From positions 372,001 through 436,000 of the forward strand of contig NZ_JAFCJS010000002.1 of NCBI RefSeq assembly GCF_018130825.1: a stretch of 64,000 bases of DNA. The letters run 5' to 3'. The position numbers and the translations under genes were made by a program. The number at the start of each line of letters is the position of its first letter. Within the stretch, counting starts at the first letter, position 1. The notes below the pieces were generated by a model that had not been told where the DNA came from, searched no databases, and saw only the letters and a program-made list of their open reading frames with translations. Below, piece by piece: positions 25,687 through 33,528 of the stretch. The DNA is from Bradyrhizobium liaoningense (lineage in GTDB: Bacteria > Pseudomonadota > Alphaproteobacteria > Rhizobiales > Xanthobacteraceae).

Positions 25687-27312
25687 TCATGCCACGCGAT
25701 ACTCCTTAAATCGTTCGCGCAGCGCCGATTTGAGCACCTTGCCGGTGCCGGTCATCGGGAATTCGTCGAGGAATTCGACGGCGTCCGGCAGCCACCAGCT
25801 CGCGATCTTCGGCCGCATGTGGTCGAGCAGCGTCTTGCCGTCGACGGTCGCGCCTTTCTTGCGGACGACAAGGAGGAGGGGGCGCTCCTGCCATTTCTCG
25901 TGCGCGATGGCGACGACCGCGGCTTGCAGCACGTCGGGGTGAGACAGGGCGATATCCTCGAGCTGGATCGAGGAGATCCACTCGCCGCCGGACTTGATCA
26001 CGTCCTTGGAGCGGTCCGTCAGCGTGACGTGGCCCTGCGGATCGATCACGGCCATGTCGCCGGTGATCAGCCAGCCGTCGCGGTCGAGGCCCTCGTCAAG
26101 CTTCATGTAGCCGGAGGCGACCCACGGCCCGCGGGCCCGCAAATGGCCGACCGTCTTGCCGTCGCGCGGCAGCTCATCGCCGGCATCGTCGACGATGCGC
26201 AAGGCGGTGCCGAAGCAGGCGCGGCCGGAGACCTGGCGCCGGTCGAACTTCTCCTTGTCGCCGAGATGCTCCGAGCCCGGCCGCAGGCCCGGCATCGAGC
26301 AGCCCAGCGCCTCGGTCATGCCCCAGGCCTGGATATAGTCGACATTGTATTCGCGCTTGAGCTTCTCGACCATGGCGCGCGGCGGGGCCGAGCCGGACGA
26401 TAATGTCGCGCGCAGCGTCGAGAATCTGTTGCCGGTGCGCCCGAGCCAGTCGAGCAGGATCAGCCAGAAGCTCGGTACGCCCGCCGACAGCGTCACCTTC
26501 TCGCCTTCGAGCAACTCGTACAGCTTGTCGGGTTCGTAGTTGCGGCCGGGCAGCACCAGCTTGGAGCCGGTGTAGGGCGCGGTGAACGGCATGTTCCAGC
26601 CATTGCCGTGGAATAGCGGCGCCATCGGCATCATCACCTCGCGCACGCCTTCGACATGTCCCGGCAGGAAGTCGAAATTGCAGCAGGTCATGGTCTGCAG
26701 GATCGCGGCACGGTGCGAATAGATCACGCCCTTGGGATTGCCCGTCGTGCCCGAAGTGTAGCAGATGGTGGACGCCGATTTTTCGTCGAACTCCGGCCAG
26801 GTGAAGCCGGCGTCGTCTTCCTTCTCCAGCAATTCCTCGTAGCAATGCACGTTGGCAAGCTTCGTCTCCGGCATCCGCTCGCGCGATGACATCACGACAT
26901 AGGCTTCGATCGTCTTCAGTTGCGGCGCGATCGCTTCGACGATCGGCAGCGTGGCGCGGTCGATGAACAGCAGGCGGTCTTCGGCGTGGTTGATGATGTA
27001 GACGAGCTGCTCGGGAAATAGTCTGGGATTGACGGTGTGCAGCACGTAGCCCATGCCGGGCGCCGCATAGAACATTTCGAAATGCCGGTGCGTATTCCAG
27101 GCCAGCGTGCCGACGCGGTCGCCTTGCTTCATGCCGAGCCGTTTCAAGGCCAGCGCCATGCGCTTGATGCGCGGATGAGCGTCCGCGTAGGTATAGCGAT
27201 GGATGTCGCCCTCGATTTCGCGCGCGACGATCTCGGCCTCGCCGTGATAGTCGGCGGCATACTGGATCAGGCCGCTGATCAGCAGCGGCATGTCCATCAT
27301 TAATCCCTGCAT
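25687..27312 (-). CDS. Long-chain acyl-CoA synthetase / AMP-binding protein
   Basis: The 541-residue ANL-superfamily enzyme has the P-loop [12 protein letters not shown] near residue 185, AWGMTEALG (motif A5), [33 protein letters not shown] (motifs A7/A8) and the C-terminal [15 protein letters not shown] with the catalytic Lys. It adenylates a carboxylic acid and transfers it to CoA. The ATG at 27312 is preferred because GGAGGAAG lies 3-10 bases upstream; a longer start at 27333 would overlap that site. It is divergent from a Baeyer-Villiger-type monooxygenase. Confidence 0.93.
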   Translation of the reverse strand: MQGLMMDMPLLISGLIQYAADYHGEAEIVAREIEGDIHRYTYADAHPRIKRMALALKRLGMKQGDRVGTLAWNTHRHFEMFYAAPGMGYVLHTVNPRLFPEQLVYIINHAEDRLLFIDRATLPIVEAIAPQLKTIEAYVVMSSRERMPETKLANVHCYEELLEKEDDAGFTWPEFDEKSASTICYTSGTTGNPKGVIYSHRAAILQTMTCCNFDFLPGHVEGVREVMMPMAPLFHGNGWNMPFTAPYTGSKLVLPGRNYEPDKLYELLEGEKVTLSAGVPSFWLILLDWLGRTGNRFSTLRATLSSGSAPPRAMVEKLKREYNVDYIQAWGMTEALGCSMPGLRPGSEHLGDKEKFDRRQVSGRACFGTALRIVDDAGDELPRDGKTVGHLRARGPWVASGYMKLDEGLDRDGWLITGDMAVIDPQGHVTLTDRSKDVIKSGGEWISSIQLEDIALSHPDVLQAAVVAIAHEKWQERPLLLVVRKKGATVDGKTLLDHMRPKIASWWLPDAVEFLDEFPMTGTGKVLKSALRERFKEYRVA

Positions 27313-27491
27313 GGTCTTCCTCCGGATTGCCACGTCGTTGCATGGCGTAGGCTTGTGATTTGTGCGGAGGGTAGCGGAACGTCACGCGGCGTTCACGCAA
27401 AAAACAGCGGACGTGATTGCATGCGTCACTTTTTCGGGGCTAATTTGAGGTTGAGCTGCCGGCGAAGCAGCGTCCGCCGTGGAGGAAATGA

Positions 27492-29336
27492 ATGTCAGCG
27501 GAAAGACACAAGACCGGCACAGCCGGCGCAGCTACGGTCGATATTTCCGCACTCCGCGCGCGCTATCGCGACGAGCGCGACCGCCGTCTGCGCGCCGAAG
27601 GCAAGGCGCAGTATGTCGAGGTCACCGGCGAATTCGGCCGCTATCTCGACGATCCCTGGGCCGATCCCGGCCTTGCGCGCGAGCCCGTCAGCGAGCAGGC
27701 CGAAGTGTTGATTGTCGGCGGCGGCTTTGGCGGGCTGCTCTGCGGCGCGCGCCTGCGCGAAGCGGGCATCGCGGATTTTCGTATCGTGGAAAAGGCCGCG
27801 GATTTCGGCGGTACCTGGTACTGGAATCGTTACCCTGGAGCGGCCTGCGATACCGAGAGCTACATCTATCTGCCGCTGCTGGAAGAGACCGGCTACATGC
27901 CGGTGCGCAAATATGCGCGGGCGCCGGAGATCTACGAGCACTCGCGCCGCATCGGCCGTCACTTCTCGCTCTATGAGCGCGCGCTGTTTCAGACCGTCAT
28001 CTCGCGGATGACCTGGCAGGAGCAGGAGGCACGCTGGCTGGTCGAGACCGATCGCGGCGACCAGATCCGCGCGCGCTTCGTCATCCTCGCCGGCGGTCCG
28101 CTGAGCCGTCCGAAGCTGCCGGGCATTCCCGGCATTGAAACTTTCAAGGGCCACAGCTTCCACACCAGCCGCTGGGATTATGCGTACACCGGCGGCAGTG
28201 CGGAGGGTGATCTCACCGGTCTTGCCGACAAGCGCGTCGGCATCATCGGCACCGGCGCCACCGCCGTGCAATGCGTGCCGCATCTCGGCCGCTCCGCGAA
28301 AGAGCTCTATGTCTTCCAGCGCACGCCCTCGGCGATCGGCGTGCGCGACGACCGGCCGACGGATCAAGCCTGGGTGCAGGAGCTCAAGCCCGGCTGGCAG
28401 CGCGAGCGCATGGACAATTTCACCGCCGTGATCTCCGGTGAGCCGTTCGAGCGGGATCTGGTGCAGGACGGCTGGACTGGCCTCCTCGGCGAGATCCTGC
28501 TGGCGCCGCGCCGGCAACCGCAGCCGGTGAGCTCGATGGAGGAGGCGCTGAAAGTCATTGAGCAGGCCGACTATCGCAAGATGGAGGAGATCCGCGCCCG
28601 CGTCGACGCCGTCGTAAAAGATGAAGCAGCCGCGGCGGCGCTCAAGCCCTGGTACAAGGCGTTCTGCAAGCGGCCGTGCTTCCACGACGAATATCTCGAC
28701 ACTTTTAATCAACCCAACGTCCATCTCGTCGACACCAAGGGGCAGGGTGTCGAGCGCATCACGGAGAATGCGGTTGTGGTCGACGGCAAGGCCTACGAGC
28801 TCGACTGCCTGATCTATGCCAGCGGTTTCGAGGTCGGCACCGATTATGCGCGGCGCATGGGCTTTGAGGTCTACGGCCGCGACGGCATCAGCCTGTCCGA
28901 GCGCTGGCGCGACGGCGTCAAGACGATGCACGGCTTCTACAGCCGCGGCTTTCCGAACTGCTTCCTGATCGTCACGGTGCAGGCCGGCCAGAGCGCCAAC
29001 TTTCCGCACATCATCGACGAGCAGTCTCAGCACATCGCCTATGTCATCGATCAGGCGCGCAAGCGCGGCGCCAGGACGCTGGAGCCGACGTCAGCTGCCG
29101 AGAACGCCTGGGTCGATGAGGTGGTCAAGGCCGCGCTCGGCCGCCAGACCTATCTCGCCGAATGCACGCCCGGCTATTACAACAATGAAGGCGTGTTCGA
29201 TCCCATCGCGGCCAGAAACAGCCAGTACTGGCGCGGGCCGGTGGCGTTCCTGCGGATGCTCGAGAAATGGCGCAAGGAGGGCAATCTGGGCGGATTGGAG
29301 TTGGCTTACGGGACCGCCGCGGAGGCCCGGGCTTGA
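27492..29336 (+). CDS. Flavin-containing / Baeyer-Villiger-type monooxygenase
   Basis: The 614-residue protein has an N-terminal extension, the FAD Rossmann motif VLIVGGGFGGLLCGARL (residues 75-91), the BVMO fingerprint FKGHSFHTSRWDY near residue 220, and the NADPH Rossmann motif VGIIGTGATAVQCVPHL. GTWYWNRYPGAACD matches phenylacetone- and steroid-type BVMOs. It oxidises ketones to esters or lactones with NADPH and O2. GGAGG lies 9-13 bases upstream. It overlaps or abuts the shikimate-dehydrogenase-like gene, so the two are co-transcribed. Confidence 0.92.
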   Translation: MSAERHKTGTAGAATVDISALRARYRDERDRRLRAEGKAQYVEVTGEFGRYLDDPWADPGLAREPVSEQAEVLIVGGGFGGLLCGARLREAGIADFRIVEKAADFGGTWYWNRYPGAACDTESYIYLPLLEETGYMPVRKYARAPEIYEHSRRIGRHFSLYERALFQTVISRMTWQEQEARWLVETDRGDQIRARFVILAGGPLSRPKLPGIPGIETFKGHSFHTSRWDYAYTGGSAEGDLTGLADKRVGIIGTGATAVQCVPHLGRSAKELYVFQRTPSAIGVRDDRPTDQAWVQELKPGWQRERMDNFTAVISGEPFERDLVQDGWTGLLGEILLAPRRQPQPVSSMEEALKVIEQADYRKMEEIRARVDAVVKDEAAAAALKPWYKAFCKRPCFHDEYLDTFNQPNVHLVDTKGQGVERITENAVVVDGKAYELDCLIYASGFEVGTDYARRMGFEVYGRDGISLSERWRDGVKTMHGFYSRGFPNCFLIVTVQAGQSANFPHIIDEQSQHIAYVIDQARKRGARTLEPTSAAENAWVDEVVKAALGRQTYLAECTPGYYNNEGVFDPIAARNSQYWRGPVAFLRMLEKWRKEGNLGGLELAYGTAAEARA

Positions 29337-29341
29337 GCGGC

Positions 29342-30145
29342 ATGATCCCGGCTCCATCAGGCGCCACGCGGCTCCACGTCATCGTCGGCGATCCCATCGC
29401 GCAGGTGCGCTCGCCGGCGGGCGTGTCGGCCGCCTTTGCCGCGCGCGGGCACGACGGCATCCTCGTGCCTGTCCAGGTCGCGCCGGAGGACTTGCCGGAT
29501 TTCCTTTCGGTGGCAACGCGGCTGAAGAACCTCGACGGGATCGTCGTGACCATCCCGCACAAATTCGCCTGCTACCAGGCTTGCACGAGCGCGACGTCGC
29601 GCGCGCATTTCCTGCGGACCGTCAACCTGATGCGCCGGCGTCCCGACGGCGCATGGCATGGCGACATGGTGGACGGCCTCGGCTTCGTCGGCGCGGCACG
29701 GGCGAAGGGGATCGATCCGAAGGGCATGCGGGCCCTGCTTGTCGGAGCGGGCGGTGCGGGATCGGCGATTGCACTTGAGCTGGTGGAGGCCGGTGTCCGC
29801 GAGCTTGCGATCCATGACAGTGCAATCGGGCGCCGCGACACACTGGTCGGCCAGCTCAACAGGCTGGGCAAAGCGTCGGTGCGGATCGGCTCGGCGGATC
29901 CGGCCGGCTTCGACTTCGTCGCCAATGCCACCCCCGCCGGAATGAAGGATGGCGACCCGCTGCCGGTCGACGTCGCGCGGCTGGCGCCATCGACCTATTG
30001 CGGCTGCGTCATCACCAAGCCCGACGTTTCACCGTTCATCGCAGCCGCCCGCAGGATCGGTTGCGTGACCGGGACCGGCACGGACATGTACCGGCAGCAT
30101 CAGAGCATCATGGTGGATTTTCTGCTGGGAGCGGAGGGAACGTAA
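29342..30145 (+). CDS. Shikimate dehydrogenase-like protein (AroE/YdiB family)
   Basis: The product from the ATG at 29342 has 267 residues. It has the shikimate-binding SPAGVSAAF near residues 23-31, VVTIPHK with the catalytic Lys, and the NADP Rossmann motif LLVGAGGAGSAIALEL. The usual NxxR basic cluster is replaced (IHDSAIGRRD), so cofactor preference may differ. A TTG at 29333 has better spacing to GGAGG (29321-29325) and would overlap the monooxygenase stop (TTGA), so it may be the true start. Coupling to a monooxygenase rather than to aromatic biosynthesis genes suggests a catabolic quinate/shikimate-like or unrelated hydroxy-acid dehydrogenase. Confidence 0.85.
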   Translation: MIPAPSGATRLHVIVGDPIAQVRSPAGVSAAFAARGHDGILVPVQVAPEDLPDFLSVATRLKNLDGIVVTIPHKFACYQACTSATSRAHFLRTVNLMRRRPDGAWHGDMVDGLGFVGAARAKGIDPKGMRALLVGAGGAGSAIALELVEAGVRELAIHDSAIGRRDTLVGQLNRLGKASVRIGSADPAGFDFVANATPAGMKDGDPLPVDVARLAPSTYCGCVITKPDVSPFIAAARRIGCVTGTGTDMYRQHQSIMVDFLLGAEGT

Positions 30146-30263
30146 GGCGCGTGTCAAGGGCTTTGCTTGGATTGATTGTATCCGGCGGGACTTGAGCGAT
30201 TGCAACGGACGTAGGATCATGCGCTCGCGCGAGCCGGTCGCGCACCAGCAAGAGGAACGCGCA

Positions 30264-31079
30264 ATGATCAGGGGCAGGACAGTCGCAACGGCGGTGCTTG
30301 GCGCGACCGCGCTGCTGCTCTCCCTGCCCATGGCCGAGGCTGCCACTTGCGGCAACGGGCCCGCCGGCTTCGAGGCCTGGAAGCGCGAGTTCAGCGCTGA
30401 GGCGCAAGGAAAGGGCATCGGTCCCACCGCGCTCTCGGCGCTGATGCAAACCAATTACGCCAGTGCCACCATCGCGGCAGACCGTGGCCAGCGCAGCTTC
30501 TCGCTGTCGCTCGACCAGTTCCTCGCCAAGCGCGGCGCGACGACGATCGTCGCCAAGGGCCGGCAGCTCAAGCAGTCGCAGGCCGCCTTGTTCGCCTCGA
30601 TCCAGCAGCGTTACGGTGTCCCGCCCGGGCCGCTGATCGCGATCTGGGGCATGGAGACCGGCTTCGGCAGCCAGCGCGGTAACCAGAACATGCTCTCCTC
30701 GATCGCGACGCTCGCCTATGACTGCCGCCGTCCCGAATTCTTCACCGACCAGCTCTATGCCGCGCTGAAGCTGATCGACCGCGGTACCCTGTCGGGATCG
30801 ACCCGCGGCTCCATGCACGGCGAGGTCGGCCAGACCCAGTTCATGCCCAAGAACATCCTGGCCTATGGCACCGGCAATCTCGAGGTCGCCGCCAATGCGT
30901 TGAACTCGACTGCGAATTTCCTGAAGGCCCATGGCTGGCGTGCGGGAGCCGGTTACCAGCCGGGAGAACCGAATTTCGCCGCCATCGAGGCATGGAATGC
31001 TGCCGGCGTCTATCAGAAGGCGATCGCACTGATGGGCCGGCAGATCGACGAGGGAGGAGGGGCGGCGGCCTCGCGCTGA
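30264..31079 (+). CDS. Lytic murein transglycosylase (MltB/GH103-like)
   Basis: The 271-residue protein has a signal peptide (residues 1-27, ending AEAA) and the SLT_2/MltB core: FEAWKREFSAEAQGKGIG, RQLKQSQAALFASIQQRYGVPPGPLIAIWGMETGFGS with the catalytic Glu at about residue 131, then MHGEVGQTQFMPKNILAYG. It cleaves peptidoglycan to 1,6-anhydromuropeptides. It lacks the C-terminal peptidoglycan-binding domain of longer relatives. GAGGA lies before the ATG at 30264. It stands alone. Confidence 0.9.
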   Translation: MIRGRTVATAVLGATALLLSLPMAEAATCGNGPAGFEAWKREFSAEAQGKGIGPTALSALMQTNYASATIAADRGQRSFSLSLDQFLAKRGATTIVAKGRQLKQSQAALFASIQQRYGVPPGPLIAIWGMETGFGSQRGNQNMLSSIATLAYDCRRPEFFTDQLYAALKLIDRGTLSGSTRGSMHGEVGQTQFMPKNILAYGTGNLEVAANALNSTANFLKAHGWRAGAGYQPGEPNFAAIEAWNAAGVYQKAIALMGRQIDEGGGAAASR

Positions 31080-31230
31080 GAAGTCACGCGAACCGGCGTC
31101 CACTTCGCTCGAAAACGCTCTTGCTCAGCAAGGCGTGATACACTGGTGCGAGAAAGTTGTTGCTATCGGGAACCGACGGCACGAGGTTTGCTTTGATCCG
31201 TTTCAGGGCTGGGCATGAGGAGACTCAACT

Positions 31231-31452
31231 ATGGCAACCCAGATCGTGATGGACCAGACTGGCGACACCCGCCACGAGTTTGATCCTGGCAATGCCGAAG
31301 CGCTGGCGCGAGCCGAACAGCGCTTTCGGGAGTTGACCGGAGCCGGCTTCACCGCCGCCTACCGAACCGGACCCGGCGAAGTCACCCGTATCAAGTCGTT
31401 CGATCCGACCGCGCAGGAAACGCTGTTCTATCCCCGCTTGGTCGGCGGCTGA
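31231..31452 (+). CDS. Hypothetical protein (73 aa)
   Basis: The 73-residue protein (MATQIVMDQTGDTRHEFDP) has a helical ARAEQRFRELTGAGFTAAYR segment and ends IKSFDPTAQETLFYPRLVGG. A short gap separates it from the 140-residue hypothetical gene, with which it probably forms an operon. No domain is recognised. GGAG about 10 bases upstream supports the ATG. Confidence 0.65.
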   Translation: MATQIVMDQTGDTRHEFDPGNAEALARAEQRFRELTGAGFTAAYRTGPGEVTRIKSFDPTAQETLFYPRLVGG

Positions 31453-31464
31453 TCTGAGCTGCTC

Positions 31465-31887
31465 ATGTTCGCGGCATTGTGGTTCCGCGCGCCCGCGCGT
31501 GCCCGCTTGCACGCGCTGCGCGAACTCTACCGGCGCTTCTTCGGCGAGAACACGCCGGATGCGCGGGGCCGCCGGCTTCTGGCCGAATGGCTGACGCCGG
31601 AGCAGCGGGCGCAGTTCGAGCAGCACCGGTATTTCGACGTCATCGGCTGCGATAGCGGCAAGAAGTATCGCATTCACTACGGTACGGCCGCCAATGTCCA
31701 CGAAGTCGACGATGCCGGTCACGCGACAATGGGGTGGTGCTTCGTCCCCTCGGGCTTCCTCGTGCCGGGCGACGTGATGCTGGCGCAGAAGATCGCGCTC
31801 GAGACGGATGAAAAGGCCGCGCTCGCGCTCGCCAACCGGTTTCCGCCGGCAACGCATTCGGAGCACTTTTACCGGCGGCCGTTCTAG
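31465..31887 (+). CDS. Hypothetical protein (140 aa)
   Basis: The 140-residue protein has a helical basic N-terminus (ARARLHALRELYRRFFG), a WLTPEQRAQFEQHRYFDVIG segment and a beta-rich YRIHYGTAANVHEVD part, then VPGDVMLAQKIALETDEKAAL. The EQHRYFDVIGxDSGKKYRI text resembles a compact domain seen in many bacteria next to short partner genes, but no function is known to me. It is 12 bases after the 73-residue gene. Confidence 0.65.
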   Translation: MFAALWFRAPARARLHALRELYRRFFGENTPDARGRRLLAEWLTPEQRAQFEQHRYFDVIGCDSGKKYRIHYGTAANVHEVDDAGHATMGWCFVPSGFLVPGDVMLAQKIALETDEKAALALANRFPPATHSEHFYRRPF

Positions 31888-31956
31888 AGCATGATCCGGA
31901 CCCGAAGGGCCGCGTTAGCGCAAAGTGTGCAGCGGTTTTCCGAAAAGATCATGCTC
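31887..31956. repeat. Interspersed rhizobial repeat (GAGCATGATCCGGA ... GATCATGCTC)
   Basis: GAGCATGATC at the left end and GATCATGCTC at the right end are perfect inverted repeats. The interior carries AAAGTGTGCAGCGGTTTTC, the signature of a very common intergenic repeat of Rhizobiales genomes. It starts at the stop codon of the preceding gene. Confidence 0.85.
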
Positions 31957-31973
31957 AAGCGAAGAGCAAGCGC

Positions 31974-32066
31974 TCAGTAATGCGTGGTGCGATAGGCATC
32001 CAGCGCATGCGCCGCAAAGATGCCGATGCTGCAGAGGGCGAGGAGGCCGGAGATCAGTTCAATCAT
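31974..32066 (-). CDS. Tiny membrane protein with HALDAYR tail (30 aa)
   Basis: ATG at 32066 on the minus strand has a strong GGAGG 7 bases upstream. The 30 residues start MIELISGLLALCSIGIF and end AAHALDAYRTTHY: one hydrophobic helix and a tail nearly matching the 26-residue peptide at 22766-22846 (AHAIDAMRS). Its ATG overlaps the stop of another tiny reading frame (ATGA), so the two are coupled. Confidence 0.6.
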   Translation of the reverse strand: MIELISGLLALCSIGIFAAHALDAYRTTHY

Positions 32067-32146
32067 AGCTCGTCCTCCCGTGGCGACTGCGCGACGAGGT
32101 TCTGGCAGCAGGCATAGTCGTAGATCAGGTCGAGGAGGAATTGCAT
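32063..32146 (-). CDS. Tiny protein translationally coupled to the 30-aa membrane peptide (27 aa)
   Basis: ATG at 32146 to TGA at 32063 gives MQFLLDLIYDYACCQNL followed by VAQSPREDEL, with two adjacent Cys. Its stop overlaps the next start in ATGA. The ribosome site is weak, so the reading frame is supported mainly by the overlap. Confidence 0.4.
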   Translation of the reverse strand: MQFLLDLIYDYACCQNLVAQSPREDEL

Positions 32147-32344
32147 GGTAGCCGTCCCTGTATTTATTTTGACAACGACTTAACCGGCGATCCGTTTCAG
32201 GCGTGTTTCGTCGCATCGGGAAAGAGGTTTCGCGGGGGAACCCGGGGCTGGCTTGAGCACGGCGGACCCGTTACATCGCAATTTCGCTAAATCCTTCTGG
32301 CCGCGCATTCCCGGCAGCGGCGGACCAAATTGCGAGGCAAAATC

Positions 32345-32791
32345 ATGGCGCAGGTCGAGTGGTTCGACGATCTCACCATTGGAATGCGGTTCAAGTCGCC
32401 CGAGGTGGTGGTCACCGAAGCCGATATCAAGCGCTTCGCCGCCGAGTACGATCCGCAGCCGATGCACCTCGACCATGAGGCGGCGAAGGAGACCCTGTTC
32501 AAGGGGCTGGCTGCCTCGGGATGGCACACCGCCGCGATCGCCATGAACCTCGCGATCCAGGCCCGCCCGTTCGGACCGCATCCGCTGATCGGTGCCGGTG
32601 TCGACGGGCTGCGCTGGACCATGCCGGTGCGGCCCAACGACCGCCTGCACCTGGTCGGTGAGGTGATGAGCCTCACGCCTTCGAAGTCGAAGCCGCAGGG
32701 CGTCGCGCTGGTGAAATGGACGATGTTCAACCAGAACGGCGAGGAGGTTTACACCTTCACGCCGATCGCAATCGTGCCGCGACGGGGTTAG
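32345..32791 (+). CDS. MaoC family dehydratase (hotdog fold)
   Basis: The 148-residue protein has the MaoC/R-hydratase pattern: FDDLTIGMRFKSPEVVVTEADIKRFAAEYDPQPMHLDHEAAKET, where D and H of the YDPQPMHLD hydratase motif are the likely catalytic pair, then GLAASGWHTAAIAM. It hydrates 2-enoyl-CoA or a related thioester. An in-frame ATG at 32330 is less well placed than 32345, which has GAGG upstream. No acyl-CoA gene is adjacent. Confidence 0.9.
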   Translation: MAQVEWFDDLTIGMRFKSPEVVVTEADIKRFAAEYDPQPMHLDHEAAKETLFKGLAASGWHTAAIAMNLAIQARPFGPHPLIGAGVDGLRWTMPVRPNDRLHLVGEVMSLTPSKSKPQGVALVKWTMFNQNGEEVYTFTPIAIVPRRG

Positions 32792-32889
32792 GGCGGCTGC
32801 TGGCCGTTTGCCTCGCCCGCTACCCGAAGCCCTTGCGGGTCGCCGGCAGAGATGGTCATCTCGGCGTGGGGAACGCGCTGGAGGCTGAC

Positions 32890-33402
32890 ATGCATCGATC
32901 TGTTCTCGCCGCCGGAATTCTCGCGGGCATCTTGAGCGCAGCTGCCTCGAGCTCGAGGCCCGTGTTCGCGCAGCAATCCAAGGTCGGCGACTGGACCATC
33001 GAGAAGCGTTCCCAGGATACGCATTGCAATGCGAGCCGCGGCTACAAGGACAAGGACGACGAGAACCGCGACTACGTCATCGTCATCACCTATTCCGACA
33101 AGGCGATCGTGATCGTGATGATCTATGACGGCTGGGAATGGGACAAGGTCGGCGAGATCCTCCGGGCCGATGTCGGCACCGATGACGCCGACATCATGAA
33201 GAAAGCGAAGTGGGAGGTCATGGACAAGACCACCGTGCGCGGCATCTTCGAATACGACCAGTCGATCATGGACCGGCTCTCCAAGGCCAAGCGCCTCACG
33301 CTCGATTTCGAGGATGATGACGAGGACAGCATCGAGATGCAGATCCCGCACGCCGGCGAGGCGCTCGCCGCGCTGAAGTTCTGCGAGGAGAACCGAAAGT
33401 AG
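32890..33402 (+). CDS. Hypothetical secreted protein (170 aa)
   Basis: GGAGG lies 5 bases before the ATG at 32890. A signal peptide (residues 1-27, ending VFAQ) precedes a soluble domain with VGDWTIEKRSQDTHCNASRGYKDKD and a strand-rich YVIVITYSDKAIVIVMIYDGWEWDK segment. An acidic stretch (LDFEDDDEDSIEM) precedes the C-terminus, which has one Cys that could pair with the Cys of THCNAS. The function is not recognised; it is probably periplasmic. Confidence 0.72.
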   Translation: MHRSVLAAGILAGILSAAASSSRPVFAQQSKVGDWTIEKRSQDTHCNASRGYKDKDDENRDYVIVITYSDKAIVIVMIYDGWEWDKVGEILRADVGTDDADIMKKAKWEVMDKTTVRGIFEYDQSIMDRLSKAKRLTLDFEDDDEDSIEMQIPHAGEALAALKFCEENRK

Positions 33403-33528
33403 ATTGTCGGCGCCGGCCGCGAAGCCGGTTCGGTATTCGGCGTGATCGCCTTTCACCGCGTCAACGAGACGGTCTTTCGCAAGACCGTGCTCGTTCTGTT
33501 GCTGATCTCGGGAATCTCCCTGATCTAG
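33403..33528 (+). pseudogene. Fragment of a TauE/SafE (sulfite exporter) type membrane protein C-terminus
   Basis: Directly after the previous stop, in the same frame, the text GVIAFHRVNETVFRKTVLV and LLLISGISLI ends with TAG at 33528. This closely resembles the last helix of TSUP/TauE-SafE permeases (RVxExxFRxxVLxLLLxSGxSLL). No start codon or upstream body of such a gene is present, so it looks like a relic left after deletion. Its stop overlaps the RND permease stop on the other strand. Confidence 0.6.

Noticed and set aside
27418-27425. TGCATGCG at the promoter side of the monooxygenase
   Set aside because: It resembles the TGCATGCA sites but is not palindromic at the last base, and lies far from the GntR cluster. 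Chance is sufficient.
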